A stretch of DNA of 64,000 bases from Micromonospora ureilytica (GCF_015751765.1 NZ_JADOTX010000001.1:3720001-3784000), one strand, 5' to 3'; counted from the first letter of the stretch, positions 28,013-37,584 are shown. The notes: generated by a model not told the origin, from the letters alone. Translations and numbers: made by a program.

Positions 28013-29191
28013 GTGCTGTTCCGCAGCTGGGCGCAGGTTGCCGACCCCGCATGGCCGGACGTGGCCCGGGTGCCGGACCACGTCGGCGGCACCCACCTGG
28101 TCGTGACCCGGCACGCGCTGGTCCGTCAGGTCCTCGCCGACCCGGTCACCTACCGGCCGGACAACGCGCTGGACGCTGTGACACCGATGCCGGTGACCGC
28201 GCTGCGGGTGCTCGCCGGGCACCGGTTCCGGCTGCCACCGACCCTGGCGAACAACTCGGGTGTCAGCCATCCGCAGATCCGGGCGATCGTCGCGGAGGCG
28301 TTGCATCCCGCCCGGGTCGCCGCGCAGCGGCAATGGCTCACCGAGCTGGTCCGGGACCGGGTCGCCCGGATCGGTGCCACGCTCGACACCGGTGCGCCGG
28401 TCGACCTGTACGCGGACCTCGCCGCCGACCTGCCCCTGCTGGTGTTGGCCCGGCTGGTGGAGTTGCCGGACGCGCCGGTCGGCGCCGTCAAGGACTTCGC
28501 CCGCGCCGCGCTGGAGTTGTTCTGGGCACCACTGGACGCCGACCGGCAGGTGGCGCTCGCCGCCGAGGTGGGCCGGTTCCACCGCGTACTGCGTGACTTC
28601 GCGGCCGTCGGTGGCGGGTTGGCCGCCGAACTGCGCGCGGCCGGGCACCCGCCGGACGTGGTGGTCGGCGCGCTCTTCTTCCTGTTGGTCGCCGGGCAGG
28701 AGACCACCTCGCAGTTCCTCACCCTGCTGCTGCACCGGCTGGCCGGCGAGCACGCGGTACGGGCCGGCCTGCGCACCGGCGAGATCGCGGTGGCCGACGT
28801 GGTGGAGGAGGGACTGCGGCTGGAACCACCGATCGTCACCTGGCGGCGGGTGGCGACGACGGAGAGCACGCTCGGTGGCACGGCGGTGCCGGCGGGCAGC
28901 AGCCTCGTGCTGTGGCTGGGCCGCGCCGGTCGGGACCCGGCGGTCGTGGAGTCGCCGGACGAGTTCCGTCCGGGCCAGCCTGGATCACGCCGACACCTGG
29001 CGTTCGGGGCGGGCGCACACCGCTGCGTCGGGGACGTGCTGGCCCGCATGGAGGCGGCCGTGGTGGTGGCCGAGACCGCGCCGCTGCTGGACGGGGTGAC
29101 GGTGCTCCGCCCGCCCTGGTGCCCGAACAATCTCACCTTCCGGATGCCGGACGCGTTCGTGGTCCGCCGCTGCACCGGGACACCGGGCTGA
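28013..29191 (+). CDS. Cytochrome P450
   Basis: 392 residues. I-helix LLVAGQETTSQF with the AGxET oxygen-activation motif, ExxR in VVEEGLRLEPP, and haem loop FGAGAHRCVGDVLAR with the ligand Cys. It is slightly short at the N-terminus compared with typical 400-residue actinobacterial P450s but complete in motifs. No ferredoxin or biosynthetic cluster lies nearby, so a substrate cannot be inferred. GTG 28013. Confidence 0.93.
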   Translation: MLFRSWAQVADPAWPDVARVPDHVGGTHLVVTRHALVRQVLADPVTYRPDNALDAVTPMPVTALRVLAGHRFRLPPTLANNSGVSHPQIRAIVAEALHPARVAAQRQWLTELVRDRVARIGATLDTGAPVDLYADLAADLPLLVLARLVELPDAPVGAVKDFARAALELFWAPLDADRQVALAAEVGRFHRVLRDFAAVGGGLAAELRAAGHPPDVVVGALFFLLVAGQETTSQFLTLLLHRLAGEHAVRAGLRTGEIAVADVVEEGLRLEPPIVTWRRVATTESTLGGTAVPAGSSLVLWLGRAGRDPAVVESPDEFRPGQPGSRRHLAFGAGAHRCVGDVLARMEAAVVVAETAPLLDGVTVLRPPWCPNNLTFRMPDAFVVRRCTGTPG

Positions 29192-29214
29192 CCGGATCCT
29201 GACATCAGCTCGGT

Positions 29215-30075
29215 ATGTTTCCGGGCGTGTCAGCCATCCCCACCCGTCGGATCCCTGCCGTCGTAACGCTTCTGGCCCTGCTGGCGTTGACTGCCTGCAC
29301 AGTCGGTCCCAGTCACCCGGCACACGCTCGGCAGGTCACCGTGGCCCAGCCGACTCCGTCCGCCTCGGCGCCGACCCCCTCGGCCTCGCCGTCAGCGACC
29401 GCGAAACCGGCATTCAAGAGCCTGGCCTGGTACGTGTCCCAGGTGCCGACGTTTCCCGAGGCACCGCAGCCGCAACCGGTGGCGCTGCCCACCACCGGTT
29501 CGGCGGCGTTCTGGCATCGCCTGCCGACCGACCAGAAGGTCGCCTTCATCACCATCGACGACGGTGGTCTGGCCCGCCCGCCGGGAGTGATCGACTTCAT
29601 CTGGGAGGCGCGCATCCCGGTGACGATGTTCCTCAACTCGCCGGCGGCGGCGGAGCACACCGACTACTTCCGGCAGATCGAGGCGGTGGGCGGGGTCGTG
29701 GAGAACCACACCATCTCGCACAACTCGCTGGCCGGCAGGTCGTACGACTACCAGAAGCAGGAGATCTGCGGCGCCGCCGACAGGCTGGAGGGGCTGTTCG
29801 GCAAGCGGCCCACCCTGTTCCGGCCACCGTTCGGCGAGCATGACAGCACCACGCTGAAGGCCGCGCACGACTGCGGCGCGAAGGCGGTGTTCCACTGGAC
29901 GGAGACGGTCCACGAGGGGAAGGTGCGCTACCAGACCCCGGAGAAGGTGGTCCAGCCCGGCGACGTGCTGCTCATGCACTTCCGACCGGCGCTGATGGAC
30001 GACCTTCTCGCGGCGTTGAAGGCGATCCACCGGGCTGGGCTCACCCCGGCACTGCTGGAGCAGTACGTGCAGTGA
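29215..30075 (+). CDS. Polysaccharide deacetylase-like lipoprotein
   Basis: 286 residues (an in-frame GTG at 29227 is an alternative start). Lipoprotein signal with lipobox LLALTAC, then a Ser/Pro/Ala/Thr-rich linker and a NodB-type domain: FITIDDGG replaces the canonical TFDDGP, ENHTISHNS gives the HxxxH metal pair, and RPPFGEHD is motif 3. Membrane-anchored and facing outward, it probably removes acetyl groups from peptidoglycan or another glycan. The Asp pair and both His are present, so activity is plausible. Confidence 0.88.
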   Translation: MFPGVSAIPTRRIPAVVTLLALLALTACTVGPSHPAHARQVTVAQPTPSASAPTPSASPSATAKPAFKSLAWYVSQVPTFPEAPQPQPVALPTTGSAAFWHRLPTDQKVAFITIDDGGLARPPGVIDFIWEARIPVTMFLNSPAAAEHTDYFRQIEAVGGVVENHTISHNSLAGRSYDYQKQEICGAADRLEGLFGKRPTLFRPPFGEHDSTTLKAAHDCGAKAVFHWTETVHEGKVRYQTPEKVVQPGDVLLMHFRPALMDDLLAALKAIHRAGLTPALLEQYVQ

Positions 30076-30090
30076 TCATCCCGCCACCGA

Positions 30091-30106
30091 CCTGACGAAA
30101 GTCAGG
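30091..30106. promoter_or_regulatory. Dyad operator ahead of ABC-2 exporter operon
   Basis: CCTGACGAAAGTCAGG, perfect 6-bp arms around GAAA, 59 bp upstream of the ATPase ATG. The core GACGAAAGTCAGG recurs in front of the histidine kinase gene (34239-34251), which makes it a candidate site for the neighbouring NarL-type regulator. Confidence 0.6.
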
Positions 30107-30164
30107 GGTGGGTGGTGCCGTTCGGGCGGGGCGGGGCGGCAGGTCGCTCGCCTAGCGTCAGCGC

Positions 30165-31097
30165 ATGATCACATTACGTGGGCTGACGAAACGGTTCGGC
30201 TCGACCGTCGCCGTCGACGCCCTGACCGTCGACATCGCCCCCGGCCGGGTCACCGGCTTCCTCGGCCCCAACGGCGCCGGCAAGTCCACCACCATGCGGA
30301 TGATCCTCGGACTGGACCGTCCCACCGCCGGGCAGGCACTGGTCGGCGGGCGCGCGTACCGGGAGTTACGCCGGCCGCTGCGCGAGGTGGGCGCGCTGCT
30401 CGACGCCCGGGCCATCCACCCGGCCCGGTCCGGCCGGGCGCACCTGCGGGCCATGGCGCACAGCAACGGCATCCCGACCCGCCGGGTCGACGAGGTCCTG
30501 AACACCGTCGGGCTGGACGGGCGGGCCGCCGGTAAGCCGGGGCGGACGCTCTCCCTCGGCATGGGCCAACGGCTCGGCATCGCCGGCGCGCTGCTCGGCG
30601 ACCCGCCGGTGCTGATGTTCGACGAGCCGGTGAACGGCCTCGACCCGGACGGGGTGCGCTGGGTGCGGCAGCTGACGCGCTCGTTGGCCGACGAGGGACG
30701 GACTGTCTTCGTCTCCAGCCACCTGATGAGCGAGATGCAGCTCACCGCCGACCAACTCGTGGTGATCGGTCGGGGACGACTACTCGCCGACGCGCCGATC
30801 GGCGAGGTGATCGCCCGCAGCACGGTCGCGGTCCGGGTCCGCAGCCCGCACCCGGACGGGCTGGCCGCGCTCGCCGCGCGCCTCACCGCCGCCGGGGCGA
30901 CGGTGGACGCGGCCGACCGGAACGAGCTGACCGTCACCGGCGTCACCGCGGACCAGGTCGGGGACCTGGCCCACGAGCTGGGGGTACGTCTGCACGAGCT
31001 GAGCGCACACGCCGCGTCGCTGGAGCAGGCATTCATGGAGCTGACCGCCGACAGCGTCGAGTACGCAGGCGGCCCGACGGAGGGTGGGCAACGATGA
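30165..31097 (+). CDS. ABC-2 type exporter ATPase (BcrA-like)
   Basis: 310 residues. Walker A GPNGAGKST (about 36-44), signature TLSLGMGQRLGIAGALLG (the SLGMxQRLGIA form typical of BcrA/NatA exporters), Walker B VLMFDEPVNGLDPDG, H-loop VFVSSHLMSEM, and a C-terminal domain of about 95 residues. It pairs with the overlapping permease gene (ATGA at 31094-31097). This family exports peptides or lantibiotics or gives resistance to them, and is often switched on by an adjacent two-component system, as found here. Confidence 0.92.
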   Translation: MITLRGLTKRFGSTVAVDALTVDIAPGRVTGFLGPNGAGKSTTMRMILGLDRPTAGQALVGGRAYRELRRPLREVGALLDARAIHPARSGRAHLRAMAHSNGIPTRRVDEVLNTVGLDGRAAGKPGRTLSLGMGQRLGIAGALLGDPPVLMFDEPVNGLDPDGVRWVRQLTRSLADEGRTVFVSSHLMSEMQLTADQLVVIGRGRLLADAPIGEVIARSTVAVRVRSPHPDGLAALAARLTAAGATVDAADRNELTVTGVTADQVGDLAHELGVRLHELSAHAASLEQAFMELTADSVEYAGGPTEGGQR

Positions 31098-31915
31098 GCA
31101 CGCAGACCGACGCGGGCACCCGACCCGCCAACACGCCGGCCACCGGTGCGTCGGCCACCTTCCGGGGGGCGGTGGCCGCCGAGTGGACCAAGCTCTCCTC
31201 GGTGCGGAGCACCTGGTGGACCGCACTGGCCGGGCTGCTGGTGATGTTCGCGAGCGCCGGCCAACTGGCCATCTACGTCGCCAACGACAACACCAACGAC
31301 GACCCGACCGACGACCGGGGGATCGTCACCGTCGGCAGCGTGCTGATCGACTCGGTCGAGCTGACCCAGTACGTGGTGCTGGCGCTGGGCCTGCTCGCGA
31401 TCACCGCCGAGTTCACCAGTGGCACCATCCGGACCACGTTGCAGTGCACCCCGTCGCGCGGTCGGGTGCTGCTGGCCAAGGCCGCTGTCGCCGGTGCGGT
31501 CACCTTCGTCCTCGGGCTGCTGCTCGGCGGGGTCGGCGCCCTGGTCGCCCGGCCGGTGCTCGGCGAGTGGGGCAGCGCCCCCGCCGCCGGCACGATCGGC
31601 GACATCGTGGCGGTGGCGGCGTACCTGGCGCTGATCGGCGTGCTCGCCCTGGGCCTCGGCGCCGCGCTACGCAGCGCGGTGCTCACGCTCACCGTCCTCC
31701 TCGCCACCCTGATGATCGTGCCGCTGTCGCTCCAGGAGCCGGACATCGACGTGCTGAACCGAATCGCCGACGTGTTCCCCGGCGTGGCCGGCGGGCACTT
31801 CCTGGCCGGCGACACCGAGCCGTACCCGCCTCTGGTCGGGCTGCTCCTGCTCGCCGGGTGGGCCGGCGCCGCGCTGCTGCTGGGCCGGGCCGCGCTGCGC
31901 CGCCGCGACGCCTAG
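31094..31915 (+). CDS. ABC-2 type exporter permease
   Basis: 273 residues with six hydrophobic segments, starting with AAEWTKLSSVRSTWWTALAGLLVMFA and including VVLALGLLAITAEFTSGTIRTTL, the E-x-x-x-G-T-I-R-T-T-L hallmark of this permease family. It is coupled to the ATPase by a 4-base overlap and followed by a hairpin (31925-31956) shared with the convergent response regulator gene. Confidence 0.9.
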   Translation: MSTQTDAGTRPANTPATGASATFRGAVAAEWTKLSSVRSTWWTALAGLLVMFASAGQLAIYVANDNTNDDPTDDRGIVTVGSVLIDSVELTQYVVLALGLLAITAEFTSGTIRTTLQCTPSRGRVLLAKAAVAGAVTFVLGLLLGGVGALVARPVLGEWGSAPAAGTIGDIVAVAAYLALIGVLALGLGAALRSAVLTLTVLLATLMIVPLSLQEPDIDVLNRIADVFPGVAGGHFLAGDTEPYPPLVGLLLLAGWAGAALLLGRAALRRRDA

Positions 31916-31924
31916 GACGTGCGA

Positions 31925-31956
31925 GCTGGGCGGGGGCTTCCCGGCCCCCGCTCAGC
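31925..31956. terminator. Hairpin between convergent permease and response regulator
   Basis: GCTGGGCGGGGGC (31925-31937) against GCCCCCGCTCAGC (31944-31956), 6-base loop, one G-T position. It overlaps the last codons of the response regulator. Confidence 0.6.
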
Positions 31957-32629
31957 CGTCGACCAACCCCGCCTCGTACGCGAGGATCGCCGCCTGCACC
32001 CGGTTGCGCACATCAAGCCGGGTGAAGATGCTCGTCAGGTAGCTCTTCACGGTGCCCTCCACGAGGTGCAGGCGACGGGCGATCTCGGCGTTGGAGAGTC
32101 CCGCCCCGACCAGGGCCAGCACCTCCCGTTCCCGCTCGGTCAACCCGGCCGCACGGTCCCGGGCTGCCGGCCGGCGGGCCATCCGGTCCGCCCCCAGCTC
32201 GATCACCCGGCGGGCCACCCTCGGCGACAGGTACGCCCCGCCCTCGGCGACCGCGTGCACACCGGCGATCAGCTCACGCGGGTCGCCGGCCTTGAGCAGG
32301 AAACCGCTCGCGCCGTGCCCGAGCGCCCGGGCCACGTGATCGTCCTCGCCGAACGTGGTCAACATGATCGTCGCGGTGTCCGGCACGACCCGCCGGATCT
32401 CGGCGGCGGCGGCCAACCCGTCCAGCCGCGGCATCCGGATGTCCAGCAGCGCGACCCGGGGTCGGTGGGCACGGACCAACTCCACCGCCGCGTGCCCGTC
32501 GCCGGCCTCGGCGACCACCTCGATGCCGGGATCGCTGGCGAGGATGGCCCGGACTCCGGCCCGGATCATCGCCTCGTCGTCGGCCAGCACCACACGGATC
32601 GGTGGTGTCCCCGTCGTATCGGTGTCCAC
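31952..32629 (-). CDS. NarL/LuxR-family response regulator
   Basis: 225 residues from GTG 32629 (the frame is open to 32641). Receiver with acidic pocket ADDE, phospho-acceptor Asp63 (ALLDIRMPRLDG), LTTFGEDD and Lys in FLLKAGDP; LuxR helix-turn-helix LTEREREVLALVGAGLSNAEIARRLHLVEGTVKSYLTSIF. It is coupled to the kinase gene: the kinase TAG and this GTG share one base. The likely target is the GACGAAAGTC dyad at its own operon and at the convergent ABC exporter. Confidence 0.93.
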   Translation of the reverse strand: MDTDTTGTPPIRVVLADDEAMIRAGVRAILASDPGIEVVAEAGDGHAAVELVRAHRPRVALLDIRMPRLDGLAAAAEIRRVVPDTATIMLTTFGEDDHVARALGHGASGFLLKAGDPRELIAGVHAVAEGGAYLSPRVARRVIELGADRMARRPAARDRAAGLTEREREVLALVGAGLSNAEIARRLHLVEGTVKSYLTSIFTRLDVRNRVQAAILAYEAGLVDG

Positions 32630-34218
32630 TAGGCGATCCACTCCTTGCTGACCAGCCGGCCATCGGTGAAACAGAGCCGCCAGGTCGGCGCGGCGAGGGG
32701 AAAGTTACCGTCGGTGTAGTACTCGCAGCCGGCCCGCTCGACCGCCGCGGAGCGTTCCAACTGCCGCCGGGGCAGCCCGACCAGCTCCGACCGGGCCGCG
32801 CCGACGCGCATCTGGTCGAAGGTGGCCCGGTCCAGCACCGTCCCGGCGGTTGCCACCGGGTAGTAGACGAACGAGAGCACCAGGCCGAAACCGACCGGGG
32901 CGACGAGCGCCACCAGCAGGCTGCGCCGAACCCGCCGGCGGGCGTCGTGCAGCCGCCGCTCGGCATCCACCGGCCGCTCCACCGCGCCGGGCCGCTCGTC
33001 GGACCATGACGTCAGCCCGCCCTCGGCCACCGACCCGATCGCCTCCGGCGGTGCCGCGGTGGCCGGCAACACCGCCCGCACCGTGAACCCACCGTCGGCC
33101 CGGTGGCCGGCGTCGAGCGTCCCGCCGGCAAGGCGGACCCGCTCGGCGAGGGCGAGCAGCCCGCTGCCCTGCGACGGCGGGGCGGGCAGCGGTCCGGCCG
33201 ACGGAGCGTCGTTGACGACAGCCACCTCGACCCGGTCACCGTCGCGGCTCAGGCGCACGTCGACCGGGGCGCCCGGCGCGTACCGGGCCGCGTTGGTCAG
33301 CGCCTCCCGAACGATCCGGTGCGCCGCGTGACCGGTCATCGCCGGTAGCTCCGCGACCGCCGGGGCGGCGTCCAGCCGTACCGCCATGCCGGCCTCCCGG
33401 GCGCCCTCGACCAGGTCGGCCACGGTCTCCCCGCTCGGACGCAGCGACCCGCCCGCCTCCTCGCGGAGCACCCCGATGATCTCGTGCAGTCGCTCGGTGG
33501 CGGCGGAGACGCTGGCCCGCAACTCCCCCGCCGCGGCCCGGTGCCGGTCGTCCAGGTCGGCGGCGACCTCCAGGGCGGCGGCGCGCAACGCGATCAGGCT
33601 GAGGTCGTGACCGAGCGAGTCGTGCATCTCCCCGGCGATCCGGGCCCGCTCCCGCAGCCGGATCCGTTCGGCGGCACCCCGCTGCTCGCGGGTCAGCGCG
33701 TCGACGTGCCGACGACCCGCGTCGGTCAACTCCTGCTGTTGGCGGCGATACCGACCGACCAACCAGGGGAACACCGCGGCGAAGAGCAGCACCGAGGCGA
33801 GCAGGAACCAGGTGGCCGCGCCGGCGCCGAGCAGCCCCAGGTTGAGCGCCGTGCCACCGGCCGTGATCAGCACGAAGACCATGATCGCCGGACCCACTGT
33901 GGCGCTACGCCGCCCGGCGAGATAGCTGAAGACCGGAATGGCGAACACGAAGTTGCCATCGACCAACGACCCGAGCACCGCCAGCACCAGGGCGACCAAC
34001 GGCTGACGTCGACTCGCCACCACCGCCGCACCGAGCACAAACAGCTTGCCGACCAACAGCGGCAACGTGTACCGCGAATGGGGCGGGCTGGCCTCGGCGT
34101 AACCGACCGGGGCGGCCACCACCGCCCAGAGCAGCACGTCCAGCAGCAGGCGACGCCGCCGGTGCAGCCAACCCGGCGGCGGGGAGTCGAGGATCCGCAC
34201 GGCGGTCAGGCTACCCAC
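32629..34218 (-). CDS. Sensor histidine kinase with C-terminal membrane helix and BamE-like tail
   Basis: 529 residues. N-terminal membrane part (about 24-155, about five helices), HisKA_3 with His199 in [16 protein letters not shown], then an HATPase domain with [15 protein letters not shown] and [11 protein letters not shown]. After the kinase core (ends about 370) comes a linker, another transmembrane helix (433-454, [20 protein letters not shown]) and a 75-residue tail with [17 protein letters not shown] and two cysteines (498, 516), which resembles a SmpA/BamE-like fold on the outer face. The tail is not part of the usual family design. It pairs with the overlapping regulator gene. Confidence 0.88.
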   Translation of the reverse strand: MGSLTAVRILDSPPPGWLHRRRRLLLDVLLWAVVAAPVGYAEASPPHSRYTLPLLVGKLFVLGAAVVASRRQPLVALVLAVLGSLVDGNFVFAIPVFSYLAGRRSATVGPAIMVFVLITAGGTALNLGLLGAGAATWFLLASVLLFAAVFPWLVGRYRRQQQELTDAGRRHVDALTREQRGAAERIRLRERARIAGEMHDSLGHDLSLIALRAAALEVAADLDDRHRAAAGELRASVSAATERLHEIIGVLREEAGGSLRPSGETVADLVEGAREAGMAVRLDAAPAVAELPAMTGHAAHRIVREALTNAARYAPGAPVDVRLSRDGDRVEVAVVNDAPSAGPLPAPPSQGSGLLALAERVRLAGGTLDAGHRADGGFTVRAVLPATAAPPEAIGSVAEGGLTSWSDERPGAVERPVDAERRLHDARRRVRRSLLVALVAPVGFGLVLSFVYYPVATAGTVLDRATFDQMRVGAARSELVGLPRRQLERSAAVERAGCEYYTDGNFPLAAPTWRLCFTDGRLVSKEWIA

Positions 34219-34234
34219 GCCCGACCTGCGCGGA

Positions 34235-34253
34235 CACCGACGAAAGTCAGGTG
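34235..34253 (-). promoter_or_regulatory. Dyad operator ahead of the histidine kinase gene
   Basis: CACCGACGAAAGTCAGGTG, an imperfect dyad centred on GAAA with outer CACC/GGTG arms, 17-35 bp upstream of the kinase ATG and directly after the bioD stop. It shares 13 contiguous bases with the site at 30091-30106. Confidence 0.6.
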
Positions 34254-34254
34254 T

Positions 34255-34980
34255 TCAGCCGCTCTCCTCGGCCCAGACCCGCCAGTCGTCGAGCACGCCG
34301 TGCAGGGCCGGGGTGAGCCAACCCGGCGCGGAACGCCGGAACACGCCCGGGTCCATCGCGCCCGCGCCGTCGGGCAGCGCGCCGAGCAGGTTCGGCACCA
34401 GGTCGGTGAGGTTCGTCCAGTGCACCAGCTCCGGCCGGGCCGGCCAGGCACCGATCACCACACCGGCCGGCACCGCCCTACGGTCCAACGCCTCCAGGGT
34501 CAACGCGGTGTGGTTGAGCGTGCCCAACCCGGCTCGGGTGACCACCACCGCGGGCGCTCCCAGCGACACCGCCAGGTCCGCCATCGTCCACGGCTCACCC
34601 GACGGCCGCAGCCCCATCGGAACCAGCAACCCACCCGCGCCCTCGATCAACACGAGGTCGTGCTTGTCGGCCTCCGCACGCACGGCGTCCACCGCCGCGT
34701 ACAACTCCAACGGCGGCAGATCGGCGACCCGCGCGGCAGCCAACGGGGCGAGCGGATCCGGATAGCTGGCCAGGGTCCGACCGGTCAGCGGCGCGGCCAG
34801 CCGGTTCACCGCGTCCACGTCGCCCGGCTCACCGCCGGCCGTACCGGTCTGACCCGGCTTGACCACCGCCACCCGCAGCCCGGCAGCCTGCGCGGCGGCC
34901 GCGATCGCCGCGGTCACCACCGTCTTACCGACCTCGGTGTCCGTCCCGGTAACCAGAACCGGCCCCGCCCACCCGGTCAC
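34255..34980 (-). CDS. bioD: Dethiobiotin synthetase
   Basis: 241 residues. P-loop [11 protein letters not shown] (12-22), VVKPGQTG, and [13 protein letters not shown] are the classic BioD motifs. It closes the ureido ring of 7,8-diaminopelargonate with CO2 and ATP to give dethiobiotin, in the cytosol. The start is GTG 34980; GAGGTGA at the end of the adjacent 59-bp repeat serves as its ribosome site. It follows bioF on the same strand through two repeat copies. No bioA lies in this window. Confidence 0.95.
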   Translation of the reverse strand: MTGWAGPVLVTGTDTEVGKTVVTAAIAAAAQAAGLRVAVVKPGQTGTAGGEPGDVDAVNRLAAPLTGRTLASYPDPLAPLAAARVADLPPLELYAAVDAVRAEADKHDLVLIEGAGGLLVPMGLRPSGEPWTMADLAVSLGAPAVVVTRAGLGTLNHTALTLEALDRRAVPAGVVIGAWPARPELVHWTNLTDLVPNLLGALPDGAGAMDPGVFRRSAPGWLTPALHGVLDDWRVWAEESG

Positions 34981-34981
34981 A

Positions 34982-35099
34982 GCGTCACCTCGGTTCGCGA
35001 CTGCGGGGCTCGCAAACCCGGCTCACTCCTCGCGCTCACGGCGTCACCTCGGTTCGCGACTGCGGGGCTCGCAAACCCGGCTCACTCCTCGCGCTCACG
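34982..35099 (-). repeat. Two perfect tandem 59-bp repeats between bioF and bioD
   Basis: Units at 34982-35040 and 35041-35099 are identical. On the minus strand each has TGAGCGCGAGGAGTG, a variable middle, AGCCCCGCAGTCGCGAAC and CGAGGTGACGC. The distal unit begins at the bioF stop (TGA) and the proximal one ends at the bioD ribosome site. Each unit can form a GGTTTGCGA/TCGCGAACC hairpin. A third, diverged unit lies at 60547-60590. Confidence 0.9.
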
Positions 35100-36231
35100 G
35101 GGCGCAGTCCACGATGACGTCCAGCGCCCGCTCGAACGCCGCCCGGGGCACCCCCGCGCTGACCGTGAGGCGCAGGCGGGAGCGGCTGTCCGGGGTGGAT
35201 GGTGGCCGGAAACAGCCCACCGCGACGCCCCGGTCCCGGCAGTCCGCGGCCCAGGCGGTCGCCGCCTCCGGCCCGGGGGCGGTCACCGAGATCACCGCCG
35301 CGTCCGGGGTGGAGACGGTCAGCCCAGCCGACCGCAGTCGACCAACCGCCAGCCCCACCCGGTCGGACAGCTCGGCGCGCATGTCGTCGCCGGCCTGGGC
35401 GAGCCGCAGCGCGGCGTGCACACCGGCAGCGACCGCCGGCGGCAGTGCCGTGTCGAAGATGAACGTGCGCCCGGTCTCGACCAGGTGCCGAACGAACTCG
35501 GCCGGGCCGGCGACAACGCCACCGGCGCCACCGAGCGCCTTGGACAGGGTGGCGGTGACCACCACGTCCGGCTCGCCGGCCAGCCCGGCGGCCGCCACCG
35601 CGCCCGCGCCGGCCGGGCCGGTCAGGCCCAGCGCGTGCGCGTCGTCGACCAGCAGCAGCGCGCCGTGGCGGCGGGCCACCGCGTGCAACCGAGCCAGCGG
35701 GGCGAGGTCACCGTCGACCGAGAAGACCGACTCGGTCACCACCACCGCCGGGCGGCCCGGAGCGGCAGCGAGCGCGGCGGCTACCGCGTCGACGTCGGCG
35801 TGCGGGGTGACCACCGTCTCCGCACCGGACAGGCGGCAGCCGTCGATCAGCGACGCGTGGTTGTGCGCGTCGGAGACGAGCAGCGTCCGAGGTTGGACGA
35901 GCGCCCGCAGCGCACCGAGGTTGGCCAGGTAGCCGGAGGAGAAGACCAGGGCGCCGTTGGTGCCCAGCCAGCGGGCCAGGTCCTCCTCCAGCGCCCGGTG
36001 CGCGTCGGTGGAGCCCCGCACCAGGCGCGACCCGGTCGCCCCCAGCCCGTACGCCGAGAGGGCCGCTGTGGCCGCGGCGGTGACCTCCGGGTGGGTGGCC
36101 AGGCCGAGGTAGTCGTTGCCGGCCAGATCGATCATCTGATCATCGGCCGGACGCGGATGCAGTCGCCGGGTGAGCCCGGCCTTCGCCCGCAGCTGGGCGC
36201 GGCGGTCGAGCGCCGCCAGCCAGTCCGCCAC
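35095..36231 (-). CDS. bioF: 8-amino-7-oxononanoate synthase
   Basis: 378 residues. PLP enzyme of the alpha-oxoamine synthase family joining pimeloyl-thioester and L-alanine to 8-amino-7-oxononanoate. Motifs: [12 protein letters not shown] at the start, [39 protein letters not shown] and the PLP lysine in [14 protein letters not shown] 36231 is preferred over GTG 36237 because GGGGGAGG ends just before 36237 and gives proper spacing only to 36231. It is divergent from bioB; its stop forms the first bases of the tandem repeat. Confidence 0.94.
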   Translation of the reverse strand: MADWLAALDRRAQLRAKAGLTRRLHPRPADDQMIDLAGNDYLGLATHPEVTAAATAALSAYGLGATGSRLVRGSTDAHRALEEDLARWLGTNGALVFSSGYLANLGALRALVQPRTLLVSDAHNHASLIDGCRLSGAETVVTPHADVDAVAAALAAAPGRPAVVVTESVFSVDGDLAPLARLHAVARRHGALLLVDDAHALGLTGPAGAGAVAAAGLAGEPDVVVTATLSKALGGAGGVVAGPAEFVRHLVETGRTFIFDTALPPAVAAGVHAALRLAQAGDDMRAELSDRVGLAVGRLRSAGLTVSTPDAAVISVTAPGPEAATAWAADCRDRGVAVGCFRPPSTPDSRSRLRLTVSAGVPRAAFERALDVIVDCAP

Positions 36232-36387
36232 CGTCACCCTCCCCCGCTGTGCGTGCCGGTCAGCCCGACACCCGCCGGGCGAAATTACCACCCGCCACCA
36301 TCGGTCCGACGAATCCACTCGGTGCGGGGCGCCGACCGGGCCGCCAGGTCATTCCAGCTGATCGGACGGCCTTGTAGGGTACGAGCC

Positions 36388-37383
36388 ATGCCAGAGATCC
36401 TCGACCAGGCCCGGACCCAGGTCCTGGGTGACGGTGTCGGCCTCGATCAGGCCGGCGTCCTCGCCGTGTTGAACCTGCCCGACGAGCACCTACCCGCCGC
36501 CCTCCAGCTCGCTCACGACGTGCGGATGCGCTGGTGCGGCCCGGAGGTCGAGGTCGAGGGGATCGTCTCGCTCAAGACCGGCGGTTGTCCGGAAGACTGC
36601 CACTTCTGCTCGCAGTCGGGTCTCTTCACCTCGCCGGTGCGCTCGGTCTGGCTGGACATCCCGTCCCTGGTCGAGGCGGCGAAGCAGACCGCTGCGACCG
36701 GGGCGACCGAGTTCTGCATCGTCGCCGCGGTACGCGGCCCGGACGCCCGGCTGATGAAGCAGATGCGTGAGGGCGTCGCCGCCATCAAGGCGGCTGTCGA
36801 TATCCAGGTCGCCGCGTCGCTGGGCATGCTCACCAAGGAGCAGGTCGACGACCTGGTCGACATGGGCGTGCACCGTTACAACCACAATCTGGAGACCTGC
36901 CGGTCGTACTTCCCCAACGTGGTCACCACGCACTCGTGGGAGGAGCGTTGGGAGACGCTGCGGATGGTTCGCGACTCCGGCATGGAGGTGTGCTGCGGCG
37001 GCATCCTCGGCCTCGGTGAGACCGTCGAGCAGCGGGCCGAGTTCGCCGCGCAGCTCGCCGAGTTGAACCCGCACGAGGTCCCGCTCAACTTCCTCAACCC
37101 GCGCCCCGGCACGCCGCTCGGTGACCGCCCGGTGGTGGAGGGCAAGGACGCGTTGCGGGCCATCGCCGCGTTCCGGCTGGCCATGCCGCGCACCATCCTG
37201 CGGTACGCCGGTGGTCGCGAGATCACCCTCGGTGACCTTGGCACCCGCGATGGTCTGCTCGGCGGCATCAACGCGGTGATCGTCGGCAACTACCTGACCA
37301 CGTTGGGTCGACCGGCGACGGCCGACCTGGAGCTGCTGGACGAGCTGAAGATGCCGGTCAAGGCTCTCTCTGCCACGCTGTGA
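36388..37383 (+). CDS. bioB: Biotin synthase (radical SAM)
   Basis: 331 residues. The radical-SAM cluster cysteines are Cys67, Cys71 and Cys74 in [14 protein letters not shown]; further conserved cysteines in [11 protein letters not shown] (Cys110) and [11 protein letters not shown], and [16 protein letters not shown] and [10 protein letters not shown] follow. It inserts sulfur into dethiobiotin. A TAGGGT at 36375-36380 lies 7 bases before the ATG, which would make the message leaderless if it is the -10. It overlaps the downstream bsaP gene by 4 bases. Confidence 0.96.
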   Translation: MPEILDQARTQVLGDGVGLDQAGVLAVLNLPDEHLPAALQLAHDVRMRWCGPEVEVEGIVSLKTGGCPEDCHFCSQSGLFTSPVRSVWLDIPSLVEAAKQTAATGATEFCIVAAVRGPDARLMKQMREGVAAIKAAVDIQVAASLGMLTKEQVDDLVDMGVHRYNHNLETCRSYFPNVVTTHSWEERWETLRMVRDSGMEVCCGGILGLGETVEQRAEFAAQLAELNPHEVPLNFLNPRPGTPLGDRPVVEGKDALRAIAAFRLAMPRTILRYAGGREITLGDLGTRDGLLGGINAVIVGNYLTTLGRPATADLELLDELKMPVKALSATL

Positions 37384-37580
37384 CGACCATGACGACGACC
37401 CGGGTGTGGTGCGACAGGTGCGGTGAGCCGGAGACCGACGGCGCCCATCCGGGCTGCGCGTCGGCCCGCCGGTTGGAGCCGCCCCGGTTCTGCCATTCCT
37501 GCCGCCGTCGGATGAAGGTGCAGGTGCTGCCGGTGGGCTGGTCGGCGATCTGCGTCGAGCACGGCGAGATCCGGGGCTGA
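37380..37580 (+). CDS. bsaP: Biotin synthase auxiliary protein
   Basis: 66 residues from GTG 37380, which overlaps the bioB stop (GTGA); ATG 37389 is an alternative. Six cysteines: Cys11, Cys14, Cys26, Cys38, Cys41 and Cys58, in [29 protein letters not shown] and [12 protein letters not shown]. The position behind bioB, the size and the Cys pattern match the actinobacterial protein BsaP (Rv1590 in M. tuberculosis), shown to be needed by mycobacterial-type BioB and thought to carry an iron-sulfur cluster. It probably supplies sulfur or electrons to this BioB. Confidence 0.85.
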   Translation: MTTMTTTRVWCDRCGEPETDGAHPGCASARRLEPPRFCHSCRRRMKVQVLPVGWSAICVEHGEIRG

Positions 37581-37584
37581 GCCG

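Noticed and set aside
28013..29191. P450 as part of a natural-product cluster
   Set aside because: The neighbours are a methyltransferase and a deacetylase lipoprotein without any synthase, carrier or exporter genes.
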